Shown here: positions 13,040 to 25,288 of the stretch, in pieces
Position numbering within the stretch: the stretch's first letter is position 1
How the letters are laid out: every line of letters starts with the position of its first letter
Assembly: GCA_902651635.1 (NCBI GenBank)
Contig: CACRSC010000012.1
Location: forward strand, 933,394-997,393
Reading direction: 5' to 3'
Length of the DNA stretch: 64,000 nucleotides
Origin: Mastigamoeba balamuthi
Taxonomy: Eukaryota > Evosea > Mastigamoebida > Mastigamoebidae
Notes under the pieces: model-generated
What the model was told of the DNA's origin: nothing
The model's input: the letters and a program-made list of their open reading frames with translations, nothing else
Databases searched by the model: none
Made by a program: the position numbers and the translations under genes

Positions 13040-16000
13040 ATGCGTGTGCTCTCTCTGTGCCTGCGCCTACTTGCCGTCGTCGCGCCTCTCGTGGCCTCGC
13101 AGTGCTCCCCGGGCGCGGGATACACCCTGGTCAAGTACGACGCCGTCAACTGGCCGCAGCAGCCCGCCACTGCCCCGCTCCTGCCCGCCGGGACCTGCAG
13201 TCGTGCGCCTCAAATTTATGCACCGGAAATTGCAGTTATTTCAAAGGGTTTCGTTTTTTTTGCCCCCGCCTCCCTCCTATGCGGCCCGGATGCGGTCTCC
13301 CGACCCTGACTGTACTTGCCACCGCGGATCGTGCTCGTGCTCTGTGCAGCGCCGTTTTTGGGATCGTCGGTGGAGATCGTGCAGCTGATCACGCCGCCCG
13401 CCGTGCCGTGGGACGTGACGACCGTGTGCCTGCAGCTCAACGCGACCATCGTTTCCACCGAGACCGTTGAGGTCACGCTGTACCGCGAGGACAGCGGCGC
13501 GCCCTCGGCCGCTCCCGTCTTCACGCAGAAGTTCTCCGTGCCGCTCACCTCCAGCGCGTTCCACCTGGACACCTCGTGGGTCAACGTCGCCCCGACGGGG
13601 CTGGTCGTCGACGACCAGCACATGTACCTCGGCATCCGCGTCGTGGCTCCGTGCAACCGCATCACGTACAACACGCAGATGCTGTGGAAGGGCCGCAGGG
13701 CCTTCTGGAGGGCCCTCTCCGCGGACCCCTGGTCGCTCTTCGCCGCCGACTGGGCCCACGACAACGCCACGGTCGTGCCGATCAGGACCGTCGGCATCGC
13801 ACGAAAAGGTACACTTTTCCCTCAGTGCACAACTGCATGGAGGGCACTTGCCTGATTCTGGGCGCGCATTTGACACAGGGGTCCCGCCGTCGTGGACCGC
13901 GTGCGCGGCAAGCCTCTACAACGACTCGGTGTGCCACTGCGAGTGCGGCGCGCCCGACCCGGACTGCAAGGCGACCGCCGTGTCCCCGAGCTGCTCCGCC
14001 GCCGGCACCGTTTGCAGCCCTCTGGGCCACTGCGTCAGTACGGTTCTCTTCGGGTTACGCCTCCCATTTCTGACTGTGACTGCCTCGGCTCCAGAACCGG
14101 GCTGGAACGAGGCTGTGTGCCCGCTCAAGTTATACGGCATCGGGGACGGGTGCCAGTGCGGCTGTGGGGGGACTCTGATCGATCCGGATTGCCGCCTGTC
14201 GTCCGAGGCGGGCGCGTGGTACCCGCGGGCTCTCAACTGCCCCGGCATCGCCAAGTGCAACGACGCGGGCGCCTGCCAGGACGCGTGGACCGGCTGCAGC
14301 ACCTCCAAGTTCGGCGACGGCGTGTGCGACTGCAAGTGCGGGGTGCTCGGGGTGCTGGACCCGGACTGCCTGACGACAAACAACTCGGACTGCGGCTCCA
14401 TGTCGACGTGCATGTCAGGCGGGTGCCGCGCGTTCCCCAGCGCGTGGCAGTGCGTCCCGTCGATGTACAACCAGTTCCCTCAGGCGACGCACCACTCGTC
14501 CAAGCACTGTCAGTGCAACTGCGGGGCCTTCGACCCCGACTGCACTTTCCAGCCGGAGTCGAGCATTTACTGGGCTGACGGGTGCGACCCAGACAGGATG
14601 GTCTGCGGTATCAATGGGACGTGCAAGGTCTCCTGTACGCACACCACCAGTCACGGCCACTCGGCGAGCGGACAACCTCACTGATATGCCTGCTCCCCAA
14701 CGCGCAGCGCCACATGGTGACGGCATTGTGGACAGTTATGAGGACTGTGACTCCGGGAGAGCATGCGGAACAAATGGTCGCTGCCTCACGGGCTACATCC
14801 AAACCAATCCAAAATCACTGGGCTGTGTCGAGAGTGAGCCCAAATTGGTGGAGCAGCAGGAACTCACATTTCTCGCAGACTGCGGTGACTCCTTGGTTGT
14901 GGGGTCAGAGGATTGCGATGGGGGCGCCTTCTGCTCATCCACGTGCAAGTGCCTGGCCGGGCATTCCCCAATCTCCCAGCGGTTCTGCAGCGGGTGCGGA
15001 AATGGCTTCAAGGAGTCGTCGGAGGAGTGCGACTCGGGCGTCGGTTGCGACTCGACCTGCAAATGCGTGCATGGCTACATGTCAGCCGACAACCAATCCC
15101 GCGACTGCGTCCAGGCTCATTCGTGTACGGGCTGTTACTCCATCTATGCATTCCTCACCAACTTCTCGTTCTGTAGTCTGTGGAGACTCGTCGGTCGACC
15201 CAGGCGAGGACTGCGACGGTGGCTCGTTCTGTCATTGGCAGAACTGCACGTGCTACGACGGCCACCTGCCGTACACTCAGCGGAGCAAGAGCTGCCGCGG
15301 CTGCGGCAACGGCGTCGAGGAGGACTCGGAGGAGTGCGACGGAACCGAGGGCTGCGCACCCCAGACGTGCACCTGTGTTCAGGGCTACGTTAAGTACGCT
15401 GGCGTCTCTGGCTGTCAGTTGATCCCCGAGCGTGCGTCTTCACTTGAGCCCGCATCAATTTTGAATGCCCTCACTGATCTCGTTGGGCAGTGTGCGGCAA
15501 CGGGAAGCTGGACTCGAACGAGGAGTGCGACGGAGGAGTGTTCTGCAAGGCGGGATGCGTGTGCGAGGCAGGGCACAGCCCCGTGAAGCAAACCTTCTGC
15601 GGTGGGTGCGGCAACGACTGGGTCGACGACGGCGAGCAGTGCGACGGCGGGTACGGCTGCGTCGACTGCACGTGTGGCTCCGACTTCACGCCCTCCAACC
15701 CTCCGACGGTGTCGTGCACGTGGGTTTCGCCGAGGGACCAGTCAGGGAACCTCTCGGTGGTCGTGCACAGGAAGAAGGACGCGCGCGTCGTCGGAGCCGC
15801 TGCTGGCGTGTCCGTTGGCGTCGCCTTCGTCGTGTGCTGCATACTCGGGGCTGTGGTGCGCATCGTGTCGTCTATCCGCAAGAAGGAGGAGCCCAGCAGG
15901 CCGATAGAGAGCACCGACACACAGCTCAACTTCGTGGCCGCTGCGCCCGTGGGCGGAGTGAACCTCAGCGGCACCCCGAACACCATGTTCACGCACCAGG

Positions 16001-16293
16001 CCATGTCGAGCTCGGAGATGGCCCGGTCCACTCCCTACGTGCACTCGAGGGCGGCGGACGGCACGCCCATCGTCGTCGTGCCGTGCGGGGGCCTGGACCT
16101 GTCGGAGCAGAAGGACGGTATCGAAATCGTTCCGGGCAACGTGGTCCCCGCCGGGCCCTTGGACCCGCTCGTCTCGATGAGCCTCTCGACCCAGCTGCCG
16201 CAGATAACCTCCATGGTTCAGCACAGCGTTTCCGCGGCCGACGGCACAGCCGCGGGCTTCTCCGGGCCGCACACCGCCCCTGTTTCGCAGTAG
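13040..16293 (+). CDS. Cysteine-rich type I membrane protein, copy C
   Basis: More distant member of the same receptor family, transcribed away from copy B. It has a signal peptide (VLSLCLRLLAVVAPLVAS), an ectodomain with VEIVQLITPPAVPWD and YLGIRVVAPCNRITYNT matching the A/B ectodomain, GDGxCxCxCGxxDPDC modules (about 13880-14600), CGNGxxxxxEECDxG repeats (about 14700-15720), a transmembrane helix (AAAGVSVGVAFVVCCILGAVV) and a cytoplasmic tail with the motif ADGTPIVVVP shared with A and B. Introns interrupt it near 13205-13370, 13808-13880, 14037-14095, 14630-14710, 14840-14880, 15100-15175 and 15430-15490; only approximate joins were derived. The stop is at 16293. Confidence 0.8.
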
Positions 16294-16447
16294 AGCCAGA
16301 GCCACCACCACCACCACATATCTGTAGACCTCATAGACCCGCCCCGGTCAATCAACTAGCTTGCACAGCCCGTGCAACGTTCTGGAACACTCGGTTTGCC
16401 GTGTATTATGGAGAGAGGGAGCAGATGCCACAGCCCTGCCTCTTGTC

Positions 16448-18317
16448 TCAGCGCGTACGGACAGGGACTTCGTCGGGAGATCCGGGAGATCCCGGGGTTT
16501 CTTTCAGAGCCTCGTCGAGCTCAACGAGTTCGTCGAGCTCCTGATGGACCACCTCGCCGCGCATGGCGGCGTTGCGCCTCTTGAGCCACAGGAAAACGTC
16601 GTTGAGCACGCAGAAGAACATGACCGTGACCATGATCGCAGCCGACCCCCGGAAGAGTATGTCTCCCCCGAAGTACTTGAACACCGCTCCTCCTGCAATG
16701 AACCCGATGCCGAACCCGAGGCCCAGGTAGAACCCGGACAGCGCGCCCTGGGCCGTGGCCTCGAGCCCCTTGGGGAACAGTGCTGAGATGCGCGACACGG
16801 CGGCAGCCCAGAAGAACCCGAACATGATCCCGTGCAGGCCCTCGATGGGCAGCGCCCACCACGGGCTGGGGATGAGCGTGTAGGACATCACGCGCACCAC
16901 GAAGGCCAGCTGCGACGTGAACATCATCAGCTCGGGGCCCAGCTTGCGCAGCAGGAACGCCGAGAAGAAGAACGTGGGTATCTCGAGCCCGATAGAGCAG
17001 AGAACAGAGGCCCCGTAGAGGCCGTACACATTCTCCGTGCTCGCGAACTTCTGCTTGAGGTACATGAAGAACAGCTGCGTCTGGGCCTGCCCCGCGCCCA
17101 GGAAGAACCTGCAGACAGAGAGCCGTCAGAGACCGTGCCAGACAACGTGAAGTGCACGCGTACGCTCTGAACAGAAGAGTGAAGACGTCCCACTGCAGGC
17201 ACGCACGCAGCTTGACGAGAAACGGCACGTCCCTGGGGGCTGCCCTGTTGGACTTTGGCGCCTCTGTCGCAGGCTTCATGCGGCTCAGCAGGCTAAAGAC
17301 GACTCTTTGAGTACAGTCGTGGAGAATGGTGTGGCGTACATAGCGAAGAGAACGAAGAAGATGGCGCAGACCCCACTGAGGAGGAAGATGACACCGAACC
17401 CAAACCTGTTGATGCCGTAGCCACCGGTGCAGGCGATCACGCCCCACGCAGCAGAGAGCCACCACCTCTGCTTGCCATAGCCATCCATCCCGACCTTCTC
17501 GATAATCTTGGGAACCGGTTCAGGGTTCAGGTCTCGAGAAACTCGAGGGGGGTGGGCGGCTCTGTGGAGACTTACGCAAGCATCGAGGAAGGGAGTGATA
17601 GGGGCCCTGCAGAAAGCAGCAGTGGCAACGAGTACCAGCAGCACCCAGATGTTCGAGGCTCCCCAGAACCACGCGATCTGCGATACCTGTACAACAAGAA
17701 CCATCACACGTCACCGATTGGACAACCGATTCTACCCCCCTGACAAGGACAGCAACCCCTGAACGAAAACGGAAGCAAGCCTCCCTCTGGCGGGTTCTGG
17801 CTTGGTTTTCCCGAAAACTGGCCACGTCATCGCTCAGGGAAAGAGAGCAGAAAGACACGCAGGAAGTAAAAGACGCAAGCCCCACACCCAACGCGCTGGA
17901 CGCCGGCGCGCACGATGCACACTACGATGGCGACGACCCACAGGAGCGTGCGGCGCCGCAGCCTGTCCGCCATCGCCGTCCACAGCGGCGCGCCGACGAA
18001 CATCACAAACGGAATCACCGCCATCAGCATCCCCACCTGCGACTCGTCGTATCTCTGCCGGTTCCGGCGCTGTCAGGCAGCGGGTCTCGCGGCGGGCGCG
18101 GGGGCGGGCCGCGCGCCTTGTTGAAGAAGGCGACGCTGAAGCTGAGGATGGGGCTGAGGGCGCCCGCGTAGAAGATGTTGGCGGCCTTGGGGACGACGGC
18201 GCGCCAGACGCGGGCGCCGAGGGGCTCGGGCAGGCGCTCCGAGGAGGCGCCCGCGTCGTCGAGCGCGGGGGACTCGCTGATGGGGAGCGAGGACTCGGAC
18301 TCGACGCGGTCGTACAT
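16448..18317 (-). CDS. MFSD6-like major facilitator transporter 1
   Basis: Multi-pass transporter of the MFS_1-like/MFSD6 type; substrate unknown. The ATG at 18317 begins MYDRVESES, with a soluble leader before the first helix (FYAGALSPILSFSVAFF). Later exons give the second and third helices (VGMLMAVIPFVMFVGAPLW, a conserved acidic/basic loop ADRLRRR), QIAWFWGASNIWVLLVLVA, YGKQRWWLSAAWGVI and the C-terminal half with EGLHGIMFGFFWAA, typical of the family. The C-terminus is a charged cytosolic tail. At least four introns lie near 18060-18120, 17710-17900, 17525-17580 and 17110-17165. The neighbour upstream is a paralogue with the same exon layout, so the pair is a tandem duplication. Confidence 0.8.
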
Positions 18318-18475
18318 CTGAGCCCAGCAAGCGTTAAAAATGCTACTGACGGGCTGAGATCGGGGATTAACTCGGATATCTGCTCCGGAAAATCTGCTGT
18401 GAAAAATCCCGAAATCAGCGCCAACCAGCGGCCTTACACAGCAAACGAGCATTCATTCCAGTGAATTAATCACGT
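18318..18475. promoter_or_regulatory. Spacer and promoter of transporter 1
   Basis: About 160 bases upstream of the transporter 1 start. It contains a cluster of AT-rich words (GGATATCTGCTCCGG, AAAATCTGCTG, AAAAATCCCGAAATC at 18370-18415) belonging to the dispersed motif family described among the findings. Confidence 0.4.
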
Positions 18476-20262
18476 TCAGTTGCTCTCAGCGCTGGTGGCG
18501 CATGCAGAGTGAAGCTCGTCGACATCCACAATCTCGCTGAGCGGCTCGTGCAGGACCTCGCCCCGGATGGCTGCGTTGCGCCTCCTGAGCCACAGAAACA
18601 CGTCGTTGGCGGCAGAGAAGATCATGACCGCCCCCATGATCACCGCCGACCCCGTGAACAGGACCTCTCCTCCCATGGACCTGAACACCTCGCCACCCGC
18701 GATGAACCCAACGCCAAACCCGAGGCCCAGGTAGATCCCAGCCAGCACGCCCTGGGCCGTGGCCTCGAGCCCCTTGGGGAACAGAGCCGAGATGCGGGTC
18801 ACTATGGCAGCCCAGAAGAACCCGAACATGATCCCGTGCAGGCCCTCGACGGGGAGAGCCCACCACGGGCTCCTGATGAGCGTGTAGGACACGACACGCA
18901 CCACGAAGGCCAGCTGCGACAGGAACATCATCAACTCGGGGCCCAGCTTGCGCAGAAGGAACGCCGAGAAGAAGAACGTGGGTATCTCGAGGCCGATCGA
19001 GCACATCACCGAGGCCCCGTAGAGCCCAAACAGCTTCTCCGTGGGGAACTTCTGCTTGAGGTACATGAAGAACAGCTGCGTCTGGGCCTGCCCCGCGCCC
19101 AGAAAGAACCTACAGACAGTGAGCCGTCAGAGACCGTGGCAGACAACGTGAAGTGCACGCGTACGCTCTGAGCAGAAGAGTGAATACGTCCCACTGCAGG
19201 CACGCACGCAGCTTGTCTAGGAACGGCACGTCCTTGGTGGGCGGCCTGCAGGTCTTGGGCGCCTCTGCAGACGGCTCCATGCGAGCGAGCAGGCTGAGAA
19301 GCGCACCGTCAACAATAACCAGAGCCCAGGGAGGGGGCTCATACATGGCTGAAATGACGAACAAGGCGGTGCAGACCCCGCTGAGGATGAACACGACACG
19401 GAACCCGTACATGTCGATACCATAGCCGCCGGTGCACGCGATCACGCCCCACGCAGCCGAGAGCCACCACCTCTGCTTGCCGTACTCCTCCAGCCCCACT
19501 TTCTCGATAACCTGGGGTGGCCGTTAGATGCGTGGGGGTACGGCAGTTGACCGGACTCACGCAAGACTCGTGAAACGGCGAGATCGGCGCCCTGCTGAAG
19601 GCGGCGAGGGAGACGAGGGCCAGGAGCACCCACAGGTTGGAAGGCCACCAGTACCACGACATGTGCGCCAGCTGCGTGCATTCGCCAGACGACAACAAAC
19701 GGGCGTGAGGTCGTGGAAATGCAGAGATGTTACGGCTTGGTGCACGCCCCACTCTGCAATTGGCTTATCATTCTGGGAAATTCCCTAATACGTCACGCGA
19801 GCCTCCCATACAATTCACAGAAAACGTCTGCACCCAACCCCGAAATCGGTTATGCGTGCGCGTACAGAGCATAGGACGATGGAGAGGCACCAAAGCAGCG
19901 TGCGGCGCTGCAGAATGTCCGCCAGAACCGTCCACAACGGCGAGCCGATGAACATCACGAACGGGCTGATTGCCATCAGCAGGCCAACCTGAGACTCGTT
20001 GTATTTCTGCACGCACAAGCCCACGGTCAGAACACAACGAGGCCAAAGACGGGATGTGCGATGAGATGCGAGGAATGCGAGCCTGGTCGTAGAAGAAGGC
20101 GACGCTGAAGCTGAGGATGGGACTAAGCGTGGCGGCGTTGAATATGTACGAGACCTTGGGTACGACTGAGCGCCAGACCTGGCACGCACGCACTCGCAGG
20201 TACTCGCCAGCGTCCTCCGGCTGGCTCGAATCGTCGGTTGTGGGCACGTTGATAGGGTCCAT
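18476..20262 (-). CDS. MFSD6-like major facilitator transporter 2
   Basis: Paralogue of transporter 1. The first ATG in frame is at 20262 (MDPINVPTTDD); an open frame runs a little further upstream but has no ATG. Exons in order give FNAATLSPILSFSVAFFYDQ, VGLLMAISPFVMFIGSPLW, the loop ADILQRR, MSWYWWPSNLWVLLALVS, YGKQRWWLSAAWGVIACTGG, FFLGAGQAQTQLFFMYLKQ and EGLHGIMFGFFWAA. The last exon is the best conserved with transporter 1. Introns fall near 20040-20090, 19690-19880, 19510-19560 and 19110-19170. The tail ends at 18476. Confidence 0.8.
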
Positions 20263-20955
20263 GGCCTTCAACTCGCGATGCTGTTGCTCTGATGACTAAT
20301 TACAAATGTGACAGTGAGTGGTCGTTTGGGAGCAGACACTAACGCCTGTCGGTTACGCCAACGTATTTCGTGTTCGGAAAGCCGTGGCTATCGGTGTTCG
20401 GGAAAATGCCGCCCGAGTGTAGAACAGACGCGTGATGTGCGGGCATAGGATTGTAAAACACCACATTTTGCTTTCTGGCGAGATTGCAGATTGGCGGTTG
20501 GGAGGAGATACCCACACCCAGCACATAGCACGGCACAGACGCCTGGGGGAACGGATTGCGCGAACTGGGTGGGCCAAATCGTCCCAGAGAATCCCAAGAG
20601 AAAACAGTCACAGTTAATCTCAAAAAGTTCCCATAATGGCCAACCGATGGGAAAAGCCGCGCTTTTGGCCAACGTCTGCCACCCGCAAATCAAGGTTGTC
20701 CAAAAATCAAGAGCAGATAAATAGGATACCAGAGGCAACCCACTCTGGTGCCCCACTCTTGCTGCTGACAACACCCGTTTTTGAAATGGATAGACACATT
20801 TGTGGAGCAAACGAAACAAGACACGAAAACACGAAGACACGACGAGCATGCCTACGCACAAGCATGCAATACAGGTGTACATACAGGTGTGAGAAACGAG
20901 TCCGCCTCGGCATGCGTGTTTGTGGTTCGTTTGGTCGTTGTGGCGGCCAGTCCGG
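20263..20955. other. Intergenic, no gene seen
   Basis: About 700 bases of mixed composition. A minus-strand open frame of 164 codons (20388-20882) has no recognisable motif or membrane pattern. The stretch holds the promoter of transporter 2 and the 3' flank of SFT2. Confidence 0.5.
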
Positions 20956-21730
20956 TCAGATGGGGAGGACGGTGCGTGCTGTGCTCAGGAGGCAGCTCTG
21001 CGCAAACGGTATGTACGACGCGCCGTACCACACGGCCGCAGCGACCTGCGCTATCACCGACATCATCGCGAGCCCCGCGGACCCGACCTGCGGCGAGAGC
21101 AGTGTCATGTCAGGCCGCCGTCCCCACCGCCCGCCAGGACCGTAATGGCCGGTCGGAAACACGTCAGAAAAGCGGCACAATGGCCACCGCACCGAGAGGG
21201 CGAAGAAAAGGGTGAGGACGACGGTGGAGAAGTAGAGGATGGCAGAGATCGCGCGCGAGCGGTCCTGGAACGCGCTGCGCAGCTGGCGCGCGGGCCCCAC
21301 AAGGAAGAAGGAGGCCGAGAGGATGAAGATGCTGCCGAGCGTGTAGAACTTGGCGAAGCGCGTGGGGCTCAGCAGGAACATCGTCGACTGCGCGGGGTCG
21401 TTCCGGAAACAGAAACACGGGGGATGAGGGGGCAGGCCAGGGAAAAACATGCGGACGGCGGGAGTCGAACGTACCAGCCCAGCGAAAAAGAGGCCCAGGC
21501 CCAGGAACACCGAGAAGAAGATGACCCGCTGCACCGGAGGACGCGGCGGCGCGCGGTGTGAGATGCACGGGCGATTTGGGGGAGTGGCGCGGGGTCTGTG
21601 CCTTGGCGAGGGACAGCTGGAACGACGACGAAACCTCCTCCCACACGGTGGGCGGGCGCTCGGGCTGCTGCCCGAACAGGTTCCCCATCTGCGACTTGAG
21701 CGAGCTCAGCGGGTCCTCCGTGTTCGCCAT
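20956..21730 (-). CDS. SFT2-family vesicle transport protein
   Basis: Small Golgi/endosome four-helix membrane protein that in yeast helps retrograde vesicles fuse with the Golgi. The ATG at 21730 gives MANTEDPLSSLKSQMG and a cytosolic leader; helix 1 is RVIFFSVFLGLGLFFAGL; then the family signature FLLSPTRFAKFYTLGSI with LSASFFLVGPARQL; the third helix (ISAILYFSTVVLTLFFAL); and the last (AQVAAAVWYGASYIPFA). Three introns: the first (about 21535-21605) seems to use a GC donor after CTCGCCAAG; the second begins at 21474 (GTACGT) and ends before TCGACGATG; the third lies near 21070-21200. An alternative start 12 bases upstream is possible but not ATG. Confidence 0.85.
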
Positions 21731-21849
21731 CCTGGAAAACACTACAGCCTCAGAATCTCTCGGCGGAGATCCATGGATCTAGGAGATTTCAGTGACAGAA
21801 ATCTGGGGGGAGCATATCTTATTCTTGCTGAGAGCACTTGACAGCCATC
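21731..21849. promoter_or_regulatory. Divergent promoter SFT2 / thioesterase a
   Basis: Only 119 bases separate the two start codons. The stretch is rich in the words GAATCTCTCGGCGGAGATC, GGAGATTTC and GAAATCTGG, one of the densest clusters of the dispersed motif family in the window. Confidence 0.5.
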
Positions 21850-22930
21850 ATGCGTGTGGCCGTCGTGATCGCCGTCGCTCTCGCCTGCACCGCGCACTCG
21901 TACAAGCCCGTGGTCATGATCCACGGGTACGGCTTCGGGATGCCCGGCGCGGGCACGGAGCGGGACTTCGCCCAGATGATCGGCTGGCTGGGCCAGTGGC
22001 ACCCGGGGCAGCCCACCTACGCCATCCACTGCGACGACGGGGACCTGAGCGGCAAGCCGCTGTGGACGCAGATCGAGGACTACGCGCTCGTGATCGACGC
22101 GATCATCAGGGAGCACCCGGGGCAGTTTGCAGAGGGGTTCCACCTCGTGGGCCACTCGCAGGGGTCGCTCGTCTCGCGCGGGCTCATCGAGGTCCACGGC
22201 TACGACGTCGACAACTACGTCACCCTCGCCGGCATCCACAGCGGAACGTGCGTCCCCCCGCGTCCCTGCCGATCCCCTTTGGGCTCAACCGCTATGGCCC
22301 CGTTTGGAGAGTTTTCCCTCTGCTGGTGACTGTTCCACATTCGATTCAATTGATCGTTTTGGCGCGGAAACAAACGTCAGCTACGGGCATTGCGATCCGG
22401 TGCTGCCGGGGGCGAACGTGACGTGCTCGCAGGTCACCGAGGCGCTGTACACGGACGAGCAGCAGAGGAGCTCGAGCATCGCGAACATGTGGCACGACGC
22501 CGCCGACAGCGAGCTCTTCCTGAGCAAGAACGTCTTCCTCCCCGTCCTGAACAACGAGGTCGAGACCAACATGTCCGACCTCTTCCGCAAGAACATCGCC
22601 CGCGTCAACAACATCCACCTCCTCGCCTCGCCCGGCGGTCCGCTCCGCGACACGGGGTTTTTTCCCTCCGAGGGTCGCTGAGTTGGGTCCCCGCGTGCAG
22701 ACGAGGCCGTCGTCCCGTGGATCAGCGGGCTCTGGGGGTTCTGGGACGCCGGGGCGAGGGAGATGCTGCCGATGCAGCAGCAGGCGCCGTTCGTCAAGGA
22801 CGTGCTGGGCATCCGCGACCTGTACGAGCAGGGCCGCGTGCACCTCGTCGAGGTCCCGGGCGTCAGGCACTGCGACTGGATGATGAAGGAGAACGTGTTC
22901 AGGGACTACGTCTTCCCTCTGCTGGTTTGA
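21850..22930 (+). CDS. Palmitoyl-protein thioesterase 1-like, copy a
   Basis: Lysosomal thioesterase that removes fatty acyl groups from cysteines of S-acylated proteins. 294 residues in three exons: 21850-22247, 22381-22637, 22701-22930 (885 bases, in frame). A signal peptide (VAVVIAVALACTAHS) precedes the alpha/beta hydrolase core: PVVMIHGYGFG, then the nucleophile in GHSQGS (Ser103). The catalytic Asp is probably that in DEAVVPWISGLWGF, aligned with the PPT1 Asp region, and the catalytic His that in RHCDWM. It ends VFRDYVFPLLV. The length fits PPT1 (about 300). It lies 130 bases before an M28 peptidase, with a second thioesterase beyond. Confidence 0.93.
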
Positions 22931-23057
22931 GCCGGCCCCAAAGTGAGATACGTTTGCAACGTCACGTGCGCCCTCTGGCTGGCGCCCTGAATCTCTATCT
23001 CGCCACACGCCCTTTTCGTCTCTTTCGCAGACAAGAGAAAGAAAACAAGACGGATAG

Positions 23058-24990
23058 ATGGCTTTGCTGCTGGCTTACAGGCTCTGCTTGGTACCTCCGC
23101 TCCCTCCTCCCAGTCGTTGGGACCACTCGCATTCACTAACACACCGCTGCAGGCGATCACAGCAGCCGCCCTCTGCTGCGCTGCTGCCCCGCACGTCTGG
23201 CATCTCAACGACGCAGTCACCCGCGCGATCACGACCGAGAGAATTCAGGCGCATCTCAGATTCCTCTCGGACCCGCTGCTCGAGGGCCGATTTGCCGGCT
23301 CTCGCGGCGAGTCTCTCGCTGCCAACTACATCGCGGCGCAGCTCGCGGCCAACAACGTCCTCCCGGCAAACGGAAGCTCCTACTTCCAGGCCGTGCCTCT
23401 CACCGTACGTTGTTGGTGTTTGTTGTCCGGTTTGCTTTTGCTCGTTTTCGTCCTCAAAAACGGCACAATTCGTACGTTGCCGAGAGTTCTGACGCCGGGA
23501 AAAGGCTGTTGCCCCTGTGGTGAAAGGAGACCTCGTGCTCTCGGGTGCGTCGGGCTCGTTGACACTCCATCACGGAGCGGAATACGTGGGCTCCACGCAG
23601 ATGCGCAGCACAAACGTCACTCTCGACGGCGACGGTGCACGATCGTTCTCACGCGCTATTCGCGTTTTGACGATAAGACAGATGTCGTGTTTGTCGGATA
23701 TGGGATATACGACGCTGCGCATGACTGGGATGATTACAAGGGTGTTGATCTCACTGGAAAGATAGCGCTGGTGGTCCTGGCACAACCCACCACGGGCGTG
23801 TGGAACTCGAAGCCAATGACATGGGCAGGGCGCTACAACTACAAGTGCGGCCCCCCCTCCCTCGGTGTGCTGGCGCTGATGTTGTGCTCACTCAGGATAG
23901 AGGAAGCCGCAAAGCGGGGCGCCAAGGGTGTGCTGTTCATCAACATTCCTTCGAGGACGGGCTACAGCTGGACGGCAATGCAGGGGGCCCAGGGCGGCTC
24001 CGTTGTCCAGAGCCCGTCGAGCCTTCCTGCCAATCCTGTTGCATTCTACGCATGGGTGAGCACGCGCTCGTAAGTGACGGGACTCAGCAGGATTGTTGCC
24101 TTTAGGTGGAGCAGGGAGCAGCTGACCAGGCTGCCCATTTGTGTGGAACGAACCTTTCGAGCCTTCTCATCGCGGCCGAGAGCCCCAGCTTCACCCCGAT
24201 GATTCTCCCGTTTCAGGCCTCGCTGAGGTCCACGTTCAAGTTCAGCGACTTTGCCGGGAAGAGCGTCGTGGGAATCATCCCTGGAAGGAGCAGGCCGCAC
24301 GAGGCCGTTGTCATGAGTGGGCACATCGACCACATCGGGACACAGAACGGGACCGTGTATCCAGGGGCCCTCGACAACGCCGCCGGGGCTGCAATAGTCC
24401 TTGCGGCAGCAATTGCTTTGGGCCAGAGGACTGCCTGTGGAATGGTTACCAACGAGCGCAGCATCCTTTTCTTCTTCCCCACGGCCGAGGAGTGGGGGCT
24501 GTATGGAGCAAAGCACCTCATCAGAAATCCTCTGGGACTTCGTATCATTGCCAATGTCAATTTTGACATCGGAAACGGCTGGGGCAGGACAAGGGATCTC
24601 ATCGTGGTTGGGCGCAACACGATGACAACCGATATTGTCCCCAAGGTGTTCAGCAAGGAAGGCCTGATAATGACGCCAGACCCGGTGCCCCAGATGGGGT
24701 TCCTCTACAGATCGGACTCGTTTGCATTCGAGCAGAGCGGAATTCCATCTATCTGGGTATTGCAGGGGACCATGTACTACGGCAAGCCAGCCGACTACTT
24801 CAGCACAGTGGTGACCAGCTATCTCATGCCCCCGCCACTGGGGCGCTACCACCAGCCCACAGACACGTTTGAGAACATCGCAAGCTTCGAGGGAATGGAA
24901 CAGCAAGGACGCGCGGGTCTGCGCGTCATCTACGCTGTTGCAGACTCGCGGACCTACTACCCATCGAACTCAGGGATCTCATCCCTGTGA
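23058..24990 (+). CDS. Secreted or lysosomal M28-family metallopeptidase
   Basis: Zinc aminopeptidase/carboxypeptidase of family M28. Exon 1 (23058-23090) encodes MALLLAYRLCL; a 62-base intron joins it to AITAAALCCAAA, making a clear signal peptide. Later exons give DPLLEGRFAGSRGE, a PA-like insert with DVVFVGYGIYDAAHDWDDYKG, and the catalytic part: SGHIDHIG (zinc His), PGALDNAAGAA (bridging Asp), TAEEWGLYG (general base and zinc Glu), NVNFDIGN (zinc Asp) and YHQPTDTFE (last zinc His). All five M28 ligands are visible. Introns: 23091-23152, 23405-23504, about 23634-23681, about 23846-23898 and about 24055-24105. The stop is at 24988-24990. It sits between two thioesterases. Confidence 0.9.
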
Positions 24991-25288
24991 AACCAATCCT
25001 GAGGTCTGGCGCCAGGAGGAAAAACCTGCTTTCTTTGTGAGTGCTAAGGGCTTCTCTCTGACTCTCTCTCACAGAAACCGGGAATGCTGGGTGGGTTCTA
25101 ATGAGGTAGACATTGTCAATCACTTTACCAAGTGCTCTCTCACGTTCAAAACGTACTGTCTCTTCTCTTTTCATGGCACGTGGGTTTCACACCGGCATAT
25201 CAGACCGGGAGATTCATGGAAGGACATGAATCTCGAACAGATCGCTCAGACGGGATTTCCTGTGTTGCAAGTTGGTTACACACACCCA

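Noticed and set aside
20263-20271. Start of transporter 2 at 20271
   Set aside because: The codon there is TTG; the first ATG in frame is at 20262.
20388-20882. 164-codon minus-strand frame between transporter 2 and SFT2
   Set aside because: No motif, no plausible promoter or splice context, and mixed composition; treated as chance.
21455-21475. B-box-like GTTCGACTCCC on the minus strand within SFT2
   Set aside because: No A box at the right distance and no stem; it lies at the donor end of a well-supported SFT2 intron.
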